Part shown: positions 36,076 through 44,121 of the stretch, in pieces
How positions within the stretch are numbered: the first letter of the stretch is position 1
How the letters are laid out: the number at the start of each line of letters is the position of its first letter
Assembly: GCA_934394565.1 (NCBI GenBank)
Contig: CAKRQV010000009.1
Coordinates: 1 to 64,000, forward strand
DNA from: an uncultured Lachnospiraceae bacterium
GTDB lineage: Bacteria > Bacillota > Clostridia > Lachnospirales > Lachnospiraceae
Reading direction: 5' to 3'
DNA length: 64,000 nt
Notes under the pieces: model-generated
Database searches by the model: none
Seen by the model: only the letters and a program-made list of their open reading frames with translations
What the model was told of the DNA's origin: nothing
Program-made: the position numbers and the translations under genes

Positions 36076-36310
36076 GGACAAAAAATCTCCCCGAAAAAGC
36101 CACCGGCTGGGGATGTGTACTCTCTTCGCAAACGATTCAAAGTGCGCCCTTAGCTGGCAGAAGATCCATCGTTTACGTAAACTTATGCGCGAGCCCGCTT
36201 TAGCGAGCGCATTAGTTGAAGTTAACGATTAGCTTCTGACAGCGTTGCACTTGTTTGCGAAGAGAGTACACATCCCCAGCCGGTGGCTTTTTCGGGGAGA
36301 TTTTTTGTCC
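36076..36310 (-). repeat. Structured-RNA hairpin repeat, copy 2 (perfect arms)
   Basis: 235 bp with 58 bp inverted arms that match without a single mismatch (outer GGACAAAAAATCTCC). They enclose the shared core. On the minus strand the inner stems read CAAAC/GTTTG, AAGTGC/GCACTT, GCTG-CAGAAG/CTTCTG-CAGC, TCGTT/AACGA, AACT/AGTT with ATGC/GCAT, and a GCTCGC-TAAA-GCGGGC cap. Several stems differ from copy 1 by paired changes. It starts 15 bp after the tyrS stop and ends about 117 bp before the macA-like start. The 3' arm contains a run of six T and may end tyrS transcription. Confidence 0.88.
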
Positions 36311-36325
36311 CTCACAACCTACATT

Positions 36326-37549
36326 TTATTTCACAAAAACCTTGCGGAAATTCTTTTTACCACGTTTCACGATCAGCCCATCTTTAAAAGCTTCCATCGG
36401 AAAAGTCTTAGCAATATCCTTCACCGGCTCGCCATCCACAGAAACACCGCCCTGCTGGATATTTCTGCGCGCCTCGGAACGAGTCGCACACAGACCAGAC
36501 AAATGTACCAGTGTAATCATATCAATCTGACCATCTTTGAAATCTGTCTCAGCAATCTCTGCTGTCGGCATATGCTCGGAATCTCCGGCTGCGGAGAACA
36601 GTGCTTTCGCAGCTGCCTGTGCCTTCTCAGCCTCTTCCTCGCCGTGAACCAGCTTGGTCAGCTCATATGCCAGGATCTCCTTGGCCACATTCAGCTGGCT
36701 GCCTTCCCAGTCGTTCATCTTGTCGATCTCCTCCAGAGGCAGGAATGTCAGCATACGGATACATTTCAGTACGTCCGCATCAGCCACATTTCTCCAGTAC
36801 TGGTAGAACTCGAACGGAGACGTCTTCTCCGGATCCAGCCATACTGCGCCGTTTTCGGTCTTACCCATCTTCTTACCCTCAGAGTTCAGAAGCAGGTTGA
36901 TCGTCATTGCAGAAGCGTCCTTGCCCAGCTTACGGCGGATCAGCTCCGTACCGCCCAGCATATTGCTCCACTGGTCATCACCGCCAAACTGCAGATTGCA
37001 GCCATAGCGCTGGAACAGCTCATAAAAATCGTAGCTCTGCATGATCATGTAGTTAAACTCCAGGAAGCTAAGTCCTCTTTCCATACGCTGCTTGTAGCAC
37101 TCCGCTGTCAGCATACGGTTTACAGAGAAATGCGGTCCCACCTCACGCAGCAGCTCGACATAATTCAGCTTTAACAGCCAGTCCGCATTATTGATCATCA
37201 GCGCCTTACCCTCGGAAAAATCAATAAATTTGGACATCTGCTTTTTAAAGCACTCGATATTGTGGTCGATCTGCTCCTTTGTCAGCATCTTACGCATATC
37301 TGTCTTACCGGACGGATCGCCAACCATACCTGTACCGCCACCAAGCAGTGCGATCGGACGGTTACCTGCCATCTGCAGTCTCTTCATCAGGCACAGTGCC
37401 ATGAAATGACCGACATGCAGACTGTCTGCTGTCGGATCAAAACCGATGTAAAAGGTTGCCTTGCCATTGTTGACCAGATCGCGTACCACCTCTTCGTCGG
37501 TTACCTGTGCGATCAGGCCTCTTGCCTTGAGTTCTTCGTAAATCTGCAT
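36326..37549 (-). CDS. tyrS: Tyrosyl-tRNA synthetase
   Basis: 407-residue class I synthetase charging tRNA-Tyr. It has the HIGH-type motif DSLHVGHFMALC (near 40), the tyrosine-pocket region NYMIMQSYDFYELF, a KMSKS-type loop reading GKKMGKTENGAVW (near 230) and a C-terminal S4 RNA-binding domain (about 340-400; SGLCATRSEARRNIQQGGV). The ribosome site AGGAGGAAA precedes the ATG. Expression is governed by the tyrosine T-box immediately upstream. Confidence 0.96.
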   Translation of the reverse strand: MQIYEELKARGLIAQVTDEEVVRDLVNNGKATFYIGFDPTADSLHVGHFMALCLMKRLQMAGNRPIALLGGGTGMVGDPSGKTDMRKMLTKEQIDHNIECFKKQMSKFIDFSEGKALMINNADWLLKLNYVELLREVGPHFSVNRMLTAECYKQRMERGLSFLEFNYMIMQSYDFYELFQRYGCNLQFGGDDQWSNMLGGTELIRRKLGKDASAMTINLLLNSEGKKMGKTENGAVWLDPEKTSPFEFYQYWRNVADADVLKCIRMLTFLPLEEIDKMNDWEGSQLNVAKEILAYELTKLVHGEEEAEKAQAAAKALFSAAGDSEHMPTAEIAETDFKDGQIDMITLVHLSGLCATRSEARRNIQQGGVSVDGEPVKDIAKTFPMEAFKDGLIVKRGKKNFRKVFVK

Positions 37550-37625
37550 CTTTGTTTCCTCCTTATTTCGTGTTCCCTGCAGCGGGGTCTCTACCGGAGA
37601 CGGTCTTTTTAGCTTTAGTTATACA

Positions 37626-37905
37626 TAAAAAAGCCCTGTCCTCCGTTTTTTCAAACTAAAGGACGGGGCTTTAAATCCCGTGTTACCACCTTTATTCACA
37701 GGTTTCTCGCGATCCCTGCCTCATAGAGTACATACGATCTATACTCTGGCCCGTATAACGGAGGCGCTTCCGTCGCAGCCTACTCATCTCTTTTCGGTGC
37801 GAAGCTCCGGAATGTATTCGCCATAGGCCTCTGCCCGCGCCTCTCATCAACCGGCTGCTTTCTGTGGGTTTGTCCTGTGGGTACTTGTTTCCTTCATTGC
37901 TTTTC
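37626..37905 (-). promoter_or_regulatory. Tyrosine T-box riboswitch of tyrS
   Basis: The leader on the minus strand carries the T-box core AAAGGTGGTAACACGG (complement of about 37678-37693). A terminator stem follows (AGCCCCGTCC/GGACAGGGCT) with six T at 37627-37632. A Stem I candidate near 37812-37822 holds GCGAATACATT, offering UAC as tyrosine specifier codon. Uncharged tRNA-Tyr should favour the antiterminator and switch tyrS on. Confidence 0.93.
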
Positions 37906-37912
37906 TTTGCTC

Positions 37913-37941
37913 ATTATAGGAGACGGCCGGGGTGGTGTCAA
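37913..37941 (-). promoter_or_regulatory. Consensus sigma-A promoter of tyrS
   Basis: Exact TTGACA (37936-37941), 17 bp and exact TATAAT (37913-37918) on the minus strand, just ahead of the T-box leader. Confidence 0.92.
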
Positions 37942-37953
37942 GAGGGGAAACTA

Positions 37954-39153
37954 TTATTTTTCGTAAGCAAACTCGGTCGTCATCTCGTCATAGATCCGAA
38001 GCATGGCCTCCAGCGCACAGACCATAGCGTCCTCGTCGATGCAGAATTTCGGATTGTGCGGTGCGTAGGCTGTCTCCGGACGGGCCGGATCATGTACGCC
38101 GCTGTTGAAGTACACGCCCGGCACTTCCATGGTATAAAAGGCGAAGTCCTCGGCACCCATGATCGGGGGCGTCTTTTTTGCATTCATACCGGCCTCTTGC
38201 AGCTTTTCGCGTAAGAATACGGCTGCCTTTTCGTCGTTGATCAGCGCCGGATAGCCATGCTCCACCTCAAATTCGCAGGTACAGCCACGAGCTTCGCAGA
38301 TGCCCTCAGCCAGCTTCCGGATCCTTTCAAGCAGGCGTTTGGCCACATCGTTATTGAGGCTTCTCAGATGACCCTCGAGTACGGCATCTGCCGGAATGAC
38401 ATTATAGATGCCCTCCGTACCGGCCGCAAAACGGCTGACTGTCAGTGTGGCCGAATCAAACGGGCTGACCGTCCAGTTGATCAGCTGGTTGATGGCAGAT
38501 ACGATTTCTGCTCCTGTAGCTATGGGATCAACCGCCATAAACGGGAAGCCACCGTGGCCGCCAACGCCGTGTATACGGATACGATAACATTCCACGGCTG
38601 CAGTACGGGGGCCTTCGCTGACCGAAAGTGTACCGGTTTCCAGCTCCGGCGCACAGTGCCAGGCAAAAGCATAATCCACATCCTTTAAAACGCCATCGGC
38701 CACGATAAATTTACCACCGCCCGGTGTCTGGTCCTCGCCCTGCTGGAATACCAGCTTGACTGTACCTTTGATCCGGTCTCTGTGCTTTGCCATCCAGTCC
38801 GCAAAGGCCAGAAGTGTTGAGGTATGGGCGTCGTGTCCACACGCATGCATAACGCCCGGTGTTTCCGAAGCGAAATCCAGCCCTGTATCCTCTGTGATCG
38901 GCAGTGCGTCGATATCGGCGCGGAACAGCAGCGTCGGTCCCGGCTCGCTGCCCTTTAAGATACCTACTGTGGAATTTCCGCTGACACCCTCCATCATCGG
39001 GATATCAAGAGCCTTTAAACGCTCGCGGATCAGCTTTGCTGTATTGACCTCTTTAAAAGAAAGCTCCGGATGTCTGTGGATATACCGTCTCGTCTCCACC
39101 AGCTGCTTGCGATAATCCAGCGCTGTCTGTTTAAAATCCATAGTTTCGCTCAT
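37954..39153 (-). CDS. M20D family amidohydrolase/aminoacylase
   Basis: 399 residues. Metal-site motifs are HACGHDAHTST (near 103), QQGEDQTPGG (near 137) and the late GAEDFAFYT (near 360). A lid/dimerisation domain occupies about 185-300. These enzymes hydrolyse N-acyl amino acids, IAA-amino acid conjugates or similar amides; the substrate cannot be read from sequence. It follows an uncharacterised permease after a stem-loop, and a LysR gene lies upstream, so the three may form a scavenging unit. Confidence 0.92.
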   Translation of the reverse strand: MSETMDFKQTALDYRKQLVETRRYIHRHPELSFKEVNTAKLIRERLKALDIPMMEGVSGNSTVGILKGSEPGPTLLFRADIDALPITEDTGLDFASETPGVMHACGHDAHTSTLLAFADWMAKHRDRIKGTVKLVFQQGEDQTPGGGKFIVADGVLKDVDYAFAWHCAPELETGTLSVSEGPRTAAVECYRIRIHGVGGHGGFPFMAVDPIATGAEIVSAINQLINWTVSPFDSATLTVSRFAAGTEGIYNVIPADAVLEGHLRSLNNDVAKRLLERIRKLAEGICEARGCTCEFEVEHGYPALINDEKAAVFLREKLQEAGMNAKKTPPIMGAEDFAFYTMEVPGVYFNSGVHDPARPETAYAPHNPKFCIDEDAMVCALEAMLRIYDEMTTEFAYEK

Positions 39154-39200
39154 AATTTTTTTGTATTCTCCGTTTTCTTTATGTTTCTTAAAATACAGTT

Positions 39201-39236
39201 ATACAGCACCCGAACCCAACGGTTCAGATGCTGTAT
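39201..39236 (-). promoter_or_regulatory. Stem-loop between permease and amidohydrolase genes
   Basis: Stem ATACAGCA...TGCTGTAT with inner GAACC/GGTTC pairing in the 97 bp gap. No T-run follows, so it is a processing or partial termination structure at most. Confidence 0.55.
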
Positions 39237-39250
39237 CTGTCATACTCTCT

Positions 39251-40420
39251 TTATACCATCCATCCGCTCATCAGACTGGCAGCAATACCGGAGACGATGG
39301 ATACGGAAACGATACCTGCGATGATCATTTTCGGCATCAGATAGCTCATAACGACCTCGACCTCCTCCTCGGTCTCGCCGCAGGCAGCGGATACTTCACG
39401 GCTGACCAGATAGGTTCCCGGGAAACCAAAGAGGGCTGTAACGGCCATACAGATGGACATTGTCCAGCTGAAGTGCAGGAATTTACCAACGATCACGGCA
39501 ACAACAGCCATGATCACGATACCAACGATGATCAGAAGGGCCAGACTACCCAGCATACCCAGGATCATCTGCGGTGTTGTATTGGCCAGACCACTGAATA
39601 CACTGCAGAGTGCACCGGCCATAACAAAGGAGAAGCCGTTGGCCTTGGTCAGGGCTGCTTCATCAAGAATACCAATCTCATGGAAGAGCACGCCAAGGAT
39701 CAGGGCGAAGATCAGCTGGTTGACACCGGTTACCTGTGCCAGCTCATAAGCGATCAGCGCGATAGCTGCTACCTTAAACAGGATAAGGTTGGCGCTGTTG
39801 TATTTTTCGGGTACGGACGGGAAAATCTTGAAGCCGCCAAAGGTGTTCTCTTCTTTTTCCTGACTTTCCGGCACATATGTACCGTTTTTCCACTCGCCAA
39901 GGATACGCATACCCTCTTTTTTGGCCAGGTTGGAAGCGATTGGTACACCGGCAAAGGCCTGCAGACACAGGATCATCAGGGCAAATACGGTAACATCGGT
40001 ACGTCCGATGGCTTCTGCGGCCTGCTGCATGACAAGGTAGGCAACCATAGCACCTGCCAGTACCGGAGAACCGGCTACAGCGTAATCATTATCCATGAAC
40101 ATACGACAGATAAAATATGTACCGAAGGCGATCGCCAGTGTGGTGATCAGTACCAGAAGTACCGTTTTCCATTCTTTGATAAAGTCTTTGATCTTGATCG
40201 TACTGCCGACATGAACAAGGAACATACAGATCGTTACGCTGGCAAAGGCCTGCAGACCGGAATCCTGAAAGATCGTTGCCGGAAGGCCGCACCAGAATGC
40301 GATCAGAAATATCACTGAGCTGACCAGCATCATGGAGATGATGGCTTTGGTTTTGGTGGCCACGAGATCACCCACGGCATACACCAGAAATACAATGGCA
40401 AGTGCAAGTAAAGGTACCAT
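39251..40420 (-). CDS. Unassigned polytopic membrane transporter
   Basis: 389 residues from the ATG at 40420, which follows GGAGGAAAGAGAAA; in-frame sequence upstream has no ribosome site. About ten hydrophobic segments are visible, with a polar cytoplasmic stretch near 185-220 (KEGMRILGEWKNGTYVPESQ). Two-halved symmetry and Gly-rich re-entrant-like segments (GSPVLAGAMVAYLVMQQAAEAIG; LFGFPGTYLVSREV) recall secondary carriers of the GltS or CitMHS kind. I cannot place it in a named family. The linked M20 amidohydrolase suggests it imports an amide or acyl-amino acid. Confidence 0.75.
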   Translation of the reverse strand: MVPLLALAIVFLVYAVGDLVATKTKAIISMMLVSSVIFLIAFWCGLPATIFQDSGLQAFASVTICMFLVHVGSTIKIKDFIKEWKTVLLVLITTLAIAFGTYFICRMFMDNDYAVAGSPVLAGAMVAYLVMQQAAEAIGRTDVTVFALMILCLQAFAGVPIASNLAKKEGMRILGEWKNGTYVPESQEKEENTFGGFKIFPSVPEKYNSANLILFKVAAIALIAYELAQVTGVNQLIFALILGVLFHEIGILDEAALTKANGFSFVMAGALCSVFSGLANTTPQMILGMLGSLALLIIVGIVIMAVVAVIVGKFLHFSWTMSICMAVTALFGFPGTYLVSREVSAACGETEEEVEVVMSYLMPKMIIAGIVSVSIVSGIAASLMSGWMV

Positions 40421-40498
40421 TTTCTCTTTCCTCCTGTGGTAAAAACATAATTGTCTGCCGAAGCTGCCGCGGACAGCTTCCACAGGCTGTTCGGATAC

Positions 40499-40542
40499 AA
40501 AAAGGGCGAAGAAATCTCAACTCCAGACTTCTTCGTCCTTTA
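40499..40542 (-). terminator. Terminator downstream of the LysR gene
   Basis: Minus-strand stem AAAGGACGAAGAA-GTCT/AGAT-TTCTTCGCCCTTT with five T at its end, about 70 bp beyond the LysR stop. A smaller GAAGCTG/CAGCTTC hairpin lies further on, before the transporter start. Confidence 0.75.
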
Positions 40543-40615
40543 TTTATTTAAAGTATAATAGCAATCGGACTTTTTGTATATTTTGTCGTATTTACTACAG
40601 TGCTATAAGTTTTTC

Positions 40616-41524
40616 TTATACCCTTTCCAGTTCTTCCTGCCACAGCTGCAGAAAGTGCCGGGCGGCTTCTCTGGGTTCATGCTGTTTGCGTCTGACCCAG
40701 CCGATCGTGACTACGGTGTTTGCCTGCGCCACGGGAATAATATGCACGCCGTATCTTTTGGCCATGGCATGATTTTCCACGGAGGAGAAGGTGTACATAT
40801 CGGTCGTCCGCAGCAGATATCTGGTCAGCTCGCTGCTGTTGATGTAGCAGCGGGGCAGATTATCCATGCGGATATCCTTTTCTCTTACTTCGCCGGTGAT
40901 ATAGGAGTATAAGTCATCCTGATAACGGATATGGCGGTACTGCTGCAGATCCTTAAAGGTGACTTCTTTCTTATGATAGAGTGGGCTGTTTTCGCCTACG
41001 GCAACGGACAGGGTGTGGGTGGCCTGCGAGATAAACAGAAGTTCCATCTGTTCGCACTGTTTGAGGATGGTCTTTTCCTGCCTTGTATTGTACTGGACGA
41101 TGGCGATCTCGGAAAAGCCGTTTTCAACATTTTTCAGGGCCTGCTGGGTACGGCAGACTTCGAAATCGATCCGCATGTCCTTATATTCCGGCTCTTTCAG
41201 CATCCGGCCGATGGCTTCGGGCGGGCACAAGTCCGGGAAGGCGGAAATGCACAGTCGTTCTTCTTTTTTCCGCTGGCTTAAGGATTCGATCTGTGCCAGC
41301 TGTTTCATCAGGACTTCGCAGTGCTGGTACAGTTCTTCGCCGTCCTGGGTGATCTCGATGCCGCGGTTGCTGCGGTTCATCAGGGTCATGTGCAGATCCT
41401 GTTCAAGGTTTTTCATGGCCAGGGACAGAGCGGGCTGGGTCACGTAGAGTTCGGCGGCGGCTTTGTTCAGGCTTCGCTTTTCGTATACTTTCATGAAATA
41501 TTGCAGAGATTGTACAGATACCAT
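40616..41524 (-). CDS. LysR-type transcriptional regulator
   Basis: 302 residues: an N-terminal winged helix-turn-helix (SLNKAAAELYVTQPALSLAMKNLE, about 17-40) and a C-terminal effector-binding domain of the periplasmic-binding fold. It lies upstream of, and in the same direction as, the transporter and M20 genes, and is its likely local regulator. Repeat copy 3 sits about 120 bp upstream of its start. The effector is unknown. Confidence 0.9.
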   Translation of the reverse strand: MVSVQSLQYFMKVYEKRSLNKAAAELYVTQPALSLAMKNLEQDLHMTLMNRSNRGIEITQDGEELYQHCEVLMKQLAQIESLSQRKKEERLCISAFPDLCPPEAIGRMLKEPEYKDMRIDFEVCRTQQALKNVENGFSEIAIVQYNTRQEKTILKQCEQMELLFISQATHTLSVAVGENSPLYHKKEVTFKDLQQYRHIRYQDDLYSYITGEVREKDIRMDNLPRCYINSSELTRYLLRTTDMYTFSSVENHAMAKRYGVHIIPVAQANTVVTIGWVRRKQHEPREAARHFLQLWQEELERV

Positions 41525-41646
41525 ATATTCACTCCCATACTTTTATCTACTAACTTTGTCCGAAAACTTTCTGATTTTGCTACTGATTTTTTATACAACA
41601 CAGTTTATCACACTTCACATATCCTTCATATACAACAACGTAAATT

Positions 41647-41891
41647 AACGTCCGTCGATGGCTCCGGCTGTGCGCTGCCTGCAAGGGATGTGATATGTTT
41701 TCTCAAACAATGCAAAGCACGCCCTTAGCCTGTATGAGATCCAACGCTTACTAAGACTTGGCGCACGAGCTCGCTTATGCGAGTGTGCCTAGTCGCAGTT
41801 AGCGTTTAGCTCAGACAGGCGTTGTGCTTGTTTGAGAAAACATATCACATCCCTTGCAGGCAGCGCACAGCCGGAGCCATCGGCGGACGTT
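41647..41891 (-). repeat. Structured-RNA hairpin repeat, copy 3
   Basis: 245 bp with 62 bp arms and one mismatch (outer AACGTCC). On the minus strand the core stems read CAAAC/GTTTG, AAGCAC/GTGCTT (AAGTGC/GCACTT elsewhere), GCCTGT-TGAG/CTCA-ACAGGC, AACGCT/AGCGTT, GACT/AGTC with GGC/GCC, and a CTCGC-ATAA-GCGAG cap. The paired differences from copies 1, 2 and 4 keep the fold. It begins 23 bp after the hadI stop, at the end of the dehydratase operon. Confidence 0.87.
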
Positions 41892-41914
41892 TCACTGCTT
41901 TCCTGCTTTCGCAT

Positions 41915-42691
41915 TTACTTTGTTGCTTTTATATGGGCAAATAATGCGGCTCCGTAAGCACCCATCAGCTGGGAAAACTCACTGTAGTGAATGGGAACAC
42001 CCAGTTCTCGTTCCAAAGCCAGGCGTACACCACCATTCTGGGCTACACCGCCGCTCATGAATACCTCTTCTTTGATACCGATACGTTTGGCAAGAGCGGC
42101 CACACGGGCAGCTACGGAATTACAGATACCTGCCACAACATCTTCTCTGGCTGCACCGTTGGCAAGCTGGGATATGACTTCGGATTCGGCAAATACGGTA
42201 CAGGTGCTGGAAATCTTGGCGGCTGTTTCAGACTTTGCAGCCTCTTTTTCCAATTCTCCAATGTCCAGCTGTAAGATACCTGCCATGACATCGAGGAAGC
42301 GACCAGTTCCTGCAGCGCATTTATCGTTCATGACAAAATTCATCATCTGACCGTTGCTGCCGAGGCTGATGACCTTGGCGTCCTGTCCGCCGATATCGAT
42401 GATCGTGCGGATATTCGGATACATGACCGAGATACCTTTGGCATGGCAGGACAGCTCGCTCATCTCTCCGTCGGCTGTCTTTAACGTTTTACGGCCATAA
42501 CCGGTCGCCATGACGTAAGTTACATCTTCAGCAGTCAACCCGGTTTTTTCAAGAACCTCCTGCTGCGCCCGGGTGGGGCCGTCTGTGCCCGTCCCTGCAC
42601 GGAGCAAGGACGTGGCAACGATTTCTTTTCCATCTTTCAGTAAAACACATTTCGATGTGGTCGATCCCACATCCACTCCAAGTGTATACAT
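41915..42691 (-). CDS. hadI: 2-hydroxyacyl-CoA dehydratase activator (BcrAD/HgdC family)
   Basis: 258-residue ATP-dependent archerase that injects one electron into the dehydratase. It has the ASKHA fold phosphate motif GVDVGSTTSKCVLL, GGQDAKV, and the two cysteines that hold the dimer-bridging [4Fe-4S] cluster: NDKCAAGTGRF (Cys 125) and SSTCTVFAES (Cys 164). Length and spacing match the glutamate-fermentation activator HgdC. It is the last gene of the had operon, 8 bp after hadA. Proteins of this family are extremely oxygen sensitive. Confidence 0.93.
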   Translation of the reverse strand: MYTLGVDVGSTTSKCVLLKDGKEIVATSLLRAGTGTDGPTRAQQEVLEKTGLTAEDVTYVMATGYGRKTLKTADGEMSELSCHAKGISVMYPNIRTIIDIGGQDAKVISLGSNGQMMNFVMNDKCAAGTGRFLDVMAGILQLDIGELEKEAAKSETAAKISSTCTVFAESEVISQLANGAAREDVVAGICNSVAARVAALAKRIGIKEEVFMSGGVAQNGGVRLALERELGVPIHYSEFSQLMGAYGAALFAHIKATK

Positions 42692-42699
42692 AAATGCTC

Positions 42700-43938
42700 T
42701 TATCCTATTCTCTTGACATCAGCGGCTTCACCAGCAGCAAGCATAGCCTCTACCTGCTCATCGCTGTAGCCCAGATTTTTCAGTACTTCTTTGGTATGCT
42801 CACCGAGGAAAGCACCTCTCTCATACGGCGGCAGCTCAGTATCGGCAAACAGAACAGGGGTACGCACCATTGTACGCTCCTCACCGTTCGGAAAGCTGAC
42901 CTTTGTCAGGGCATCGGAGCCCCAAGCCTGCTCATCGACAAGCAGCTGATCCCATGTCTGGCATACAGCATACGGCAGATCGGCCTTATTCATCAGATCT
43001 ACCATCTCGTCCAGTGTTCTCTTAGCAACCTCATCTGCTACGATCTGGCTGAATTCTTCCAGATGCGCCTGTACAGCGGTCTGCGGGAAGTATCTCTCAT
43101 CACCGATCAGATCCTGACGGCCAAGGGCTTCCATAAAGATCGGATAGTAATAGTCATAACGCGGCATAGCAATCTGGATCCACTTATTATCCTTTGTCTT
43201 ACGGGCTACCTGCAGCTGGTTGGCGATCTGGGTGGAGCGGACCGGGTACTGTGTGGACGGATCCCCATACTGGTTGGACTGCAGATACAGAGCCACATCC
43301 CAGATAGCAGTATGGAACAGACTGACGGTAACCTGATCACCCTTGCCTGTCTCTCTTGCACGGTACAGGGCAGCTAAAATACCACTGGCCAGATACATGC
43401 CGACCTGATGGTCGCCAAATCCGGCGATTGGGAGCATCGGTGCAGAATCTGCGTCATGCATCGGTCCCATAACACCGCCACGGGCAAAATATGCGGTAAA
43501 GTCAAAGCCCGGCAGATCCTTGTCCGGACCCTTTTCGCCGTAACCGCTGACATACCCCATAACCAGCTTCGGATATTTGACTTTCAGTGTGTCGTAGTCC
43601 AGAGCGGCTCTTTTCAGTGCCGGCTGACGCCAGTTGGTGATAAAGATATCGCTCTCGGAGATCAGCTTTTCCAGCGCCGCACGCCCGGCCTCAGATTTTG
43701 TATTTAAGATCACACATTTCTTACCTGTATTTTCCAGTGTAAAGCTGGTATCCTCCTTGTCGCCAAACGGACGGCCTTCGTTGACTGCGGTATAACGCAG
43801 CGGATCGCCATTCGGAGCCTCTACTTTGATAACCTCGGCACCGAGGTCAGCTAAAAATCTTGCACAGCACGGTCCGGCAATAAAGGTAGCCAGCTCCAGT
43901 ACTTTTACACCCTCCAGGGGTCTTTTCATTTCGCTCAT
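42700..43938 (-). CDS. hadA: Family III CoA-transferase (HadA/FldA/CaiB type)
   Basis: 412 residues with the CoA-transferase family III fold: VLELATFIAGPCCARFLADLGAEVIKVE at the N-terminus and a catalytic Asp expected in the PGFDFTAYFARGGVMG region (near 150-165). In had/fld systems this enzyme moves CoA onto a 2-hydroxy acid before dehydration. It lies 183 bp downstream of hadC on the same strand; that gap holds a possible internal promoter (TTGCAA, 17 bp, TATTTT). Assignment to the had pathway rests on context. Confidence 0.9.
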   Translation of the reverse strand: MSEMKRPLEGVKVLELATFIAGPCCARFLADLGAEVIKVEAPNGDPLRYTAVNEGRPFGDKEDTSFTLENTGKKCVILNTKSEAGRAALEKLISESDIFITNWRQPALKRAALDYDTLKVKYPKLVMGYVSGYGEKGPDKDLPGFDFTAYFARGGVMGPMHDADSAPMLPIAGFGDHQVGMYLASGILAALYRARETGKGDQVTVSLFHTAIWDVALYLQSNQYGDPSTQYPVRSTQIANQLQVARKTKDNKWIQIAMPRYDYYYPIFMEALGRQDLIGDERYFPQTAVQAHLEEFSQIVADEVAKRTLDEMVDLMNKADLPYAVCQTWDQLLVDEQAWGSDALTKVSFPNGEERTMVRTPVLFADTELPPYERGAFLGEHTKEVLKNLGYSDEQVEAMLAAGEAADVKRIG

Positions 43939-44121
43939 GTCTTTTACCTCTTCTATAATAAATAAAATAAAATAATTTGTCTGCAGCCAGATTGCAAAAA
44001 GTTATTCCACATACTTTCACAGCACCGTATTGCGTACACTCTCATACGTAAAGTATACATAGCCTGATATATCTGGTTTCTTATTTTATCTGTCACTGTG
44101 TATTCTTTTTTCGATGCTGCT

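Noticed and set aside
35959..36081. N-terminal extension of the MacA-like frame to 36081
   Set aside because: The extra 41 codons have no ribosome site and run into the arm of repeat copy 2. The ATG at 35958 has CAGGAGG in front and begins a normal signal-anchor sequence.
39161..40318. 385-codon plus-strand frame over the transporter gene
   Set aside because: Antisense to a clear polytopic membrane protein; its Asp/His/Gly-rich content is the complement of hydrophobic codons.
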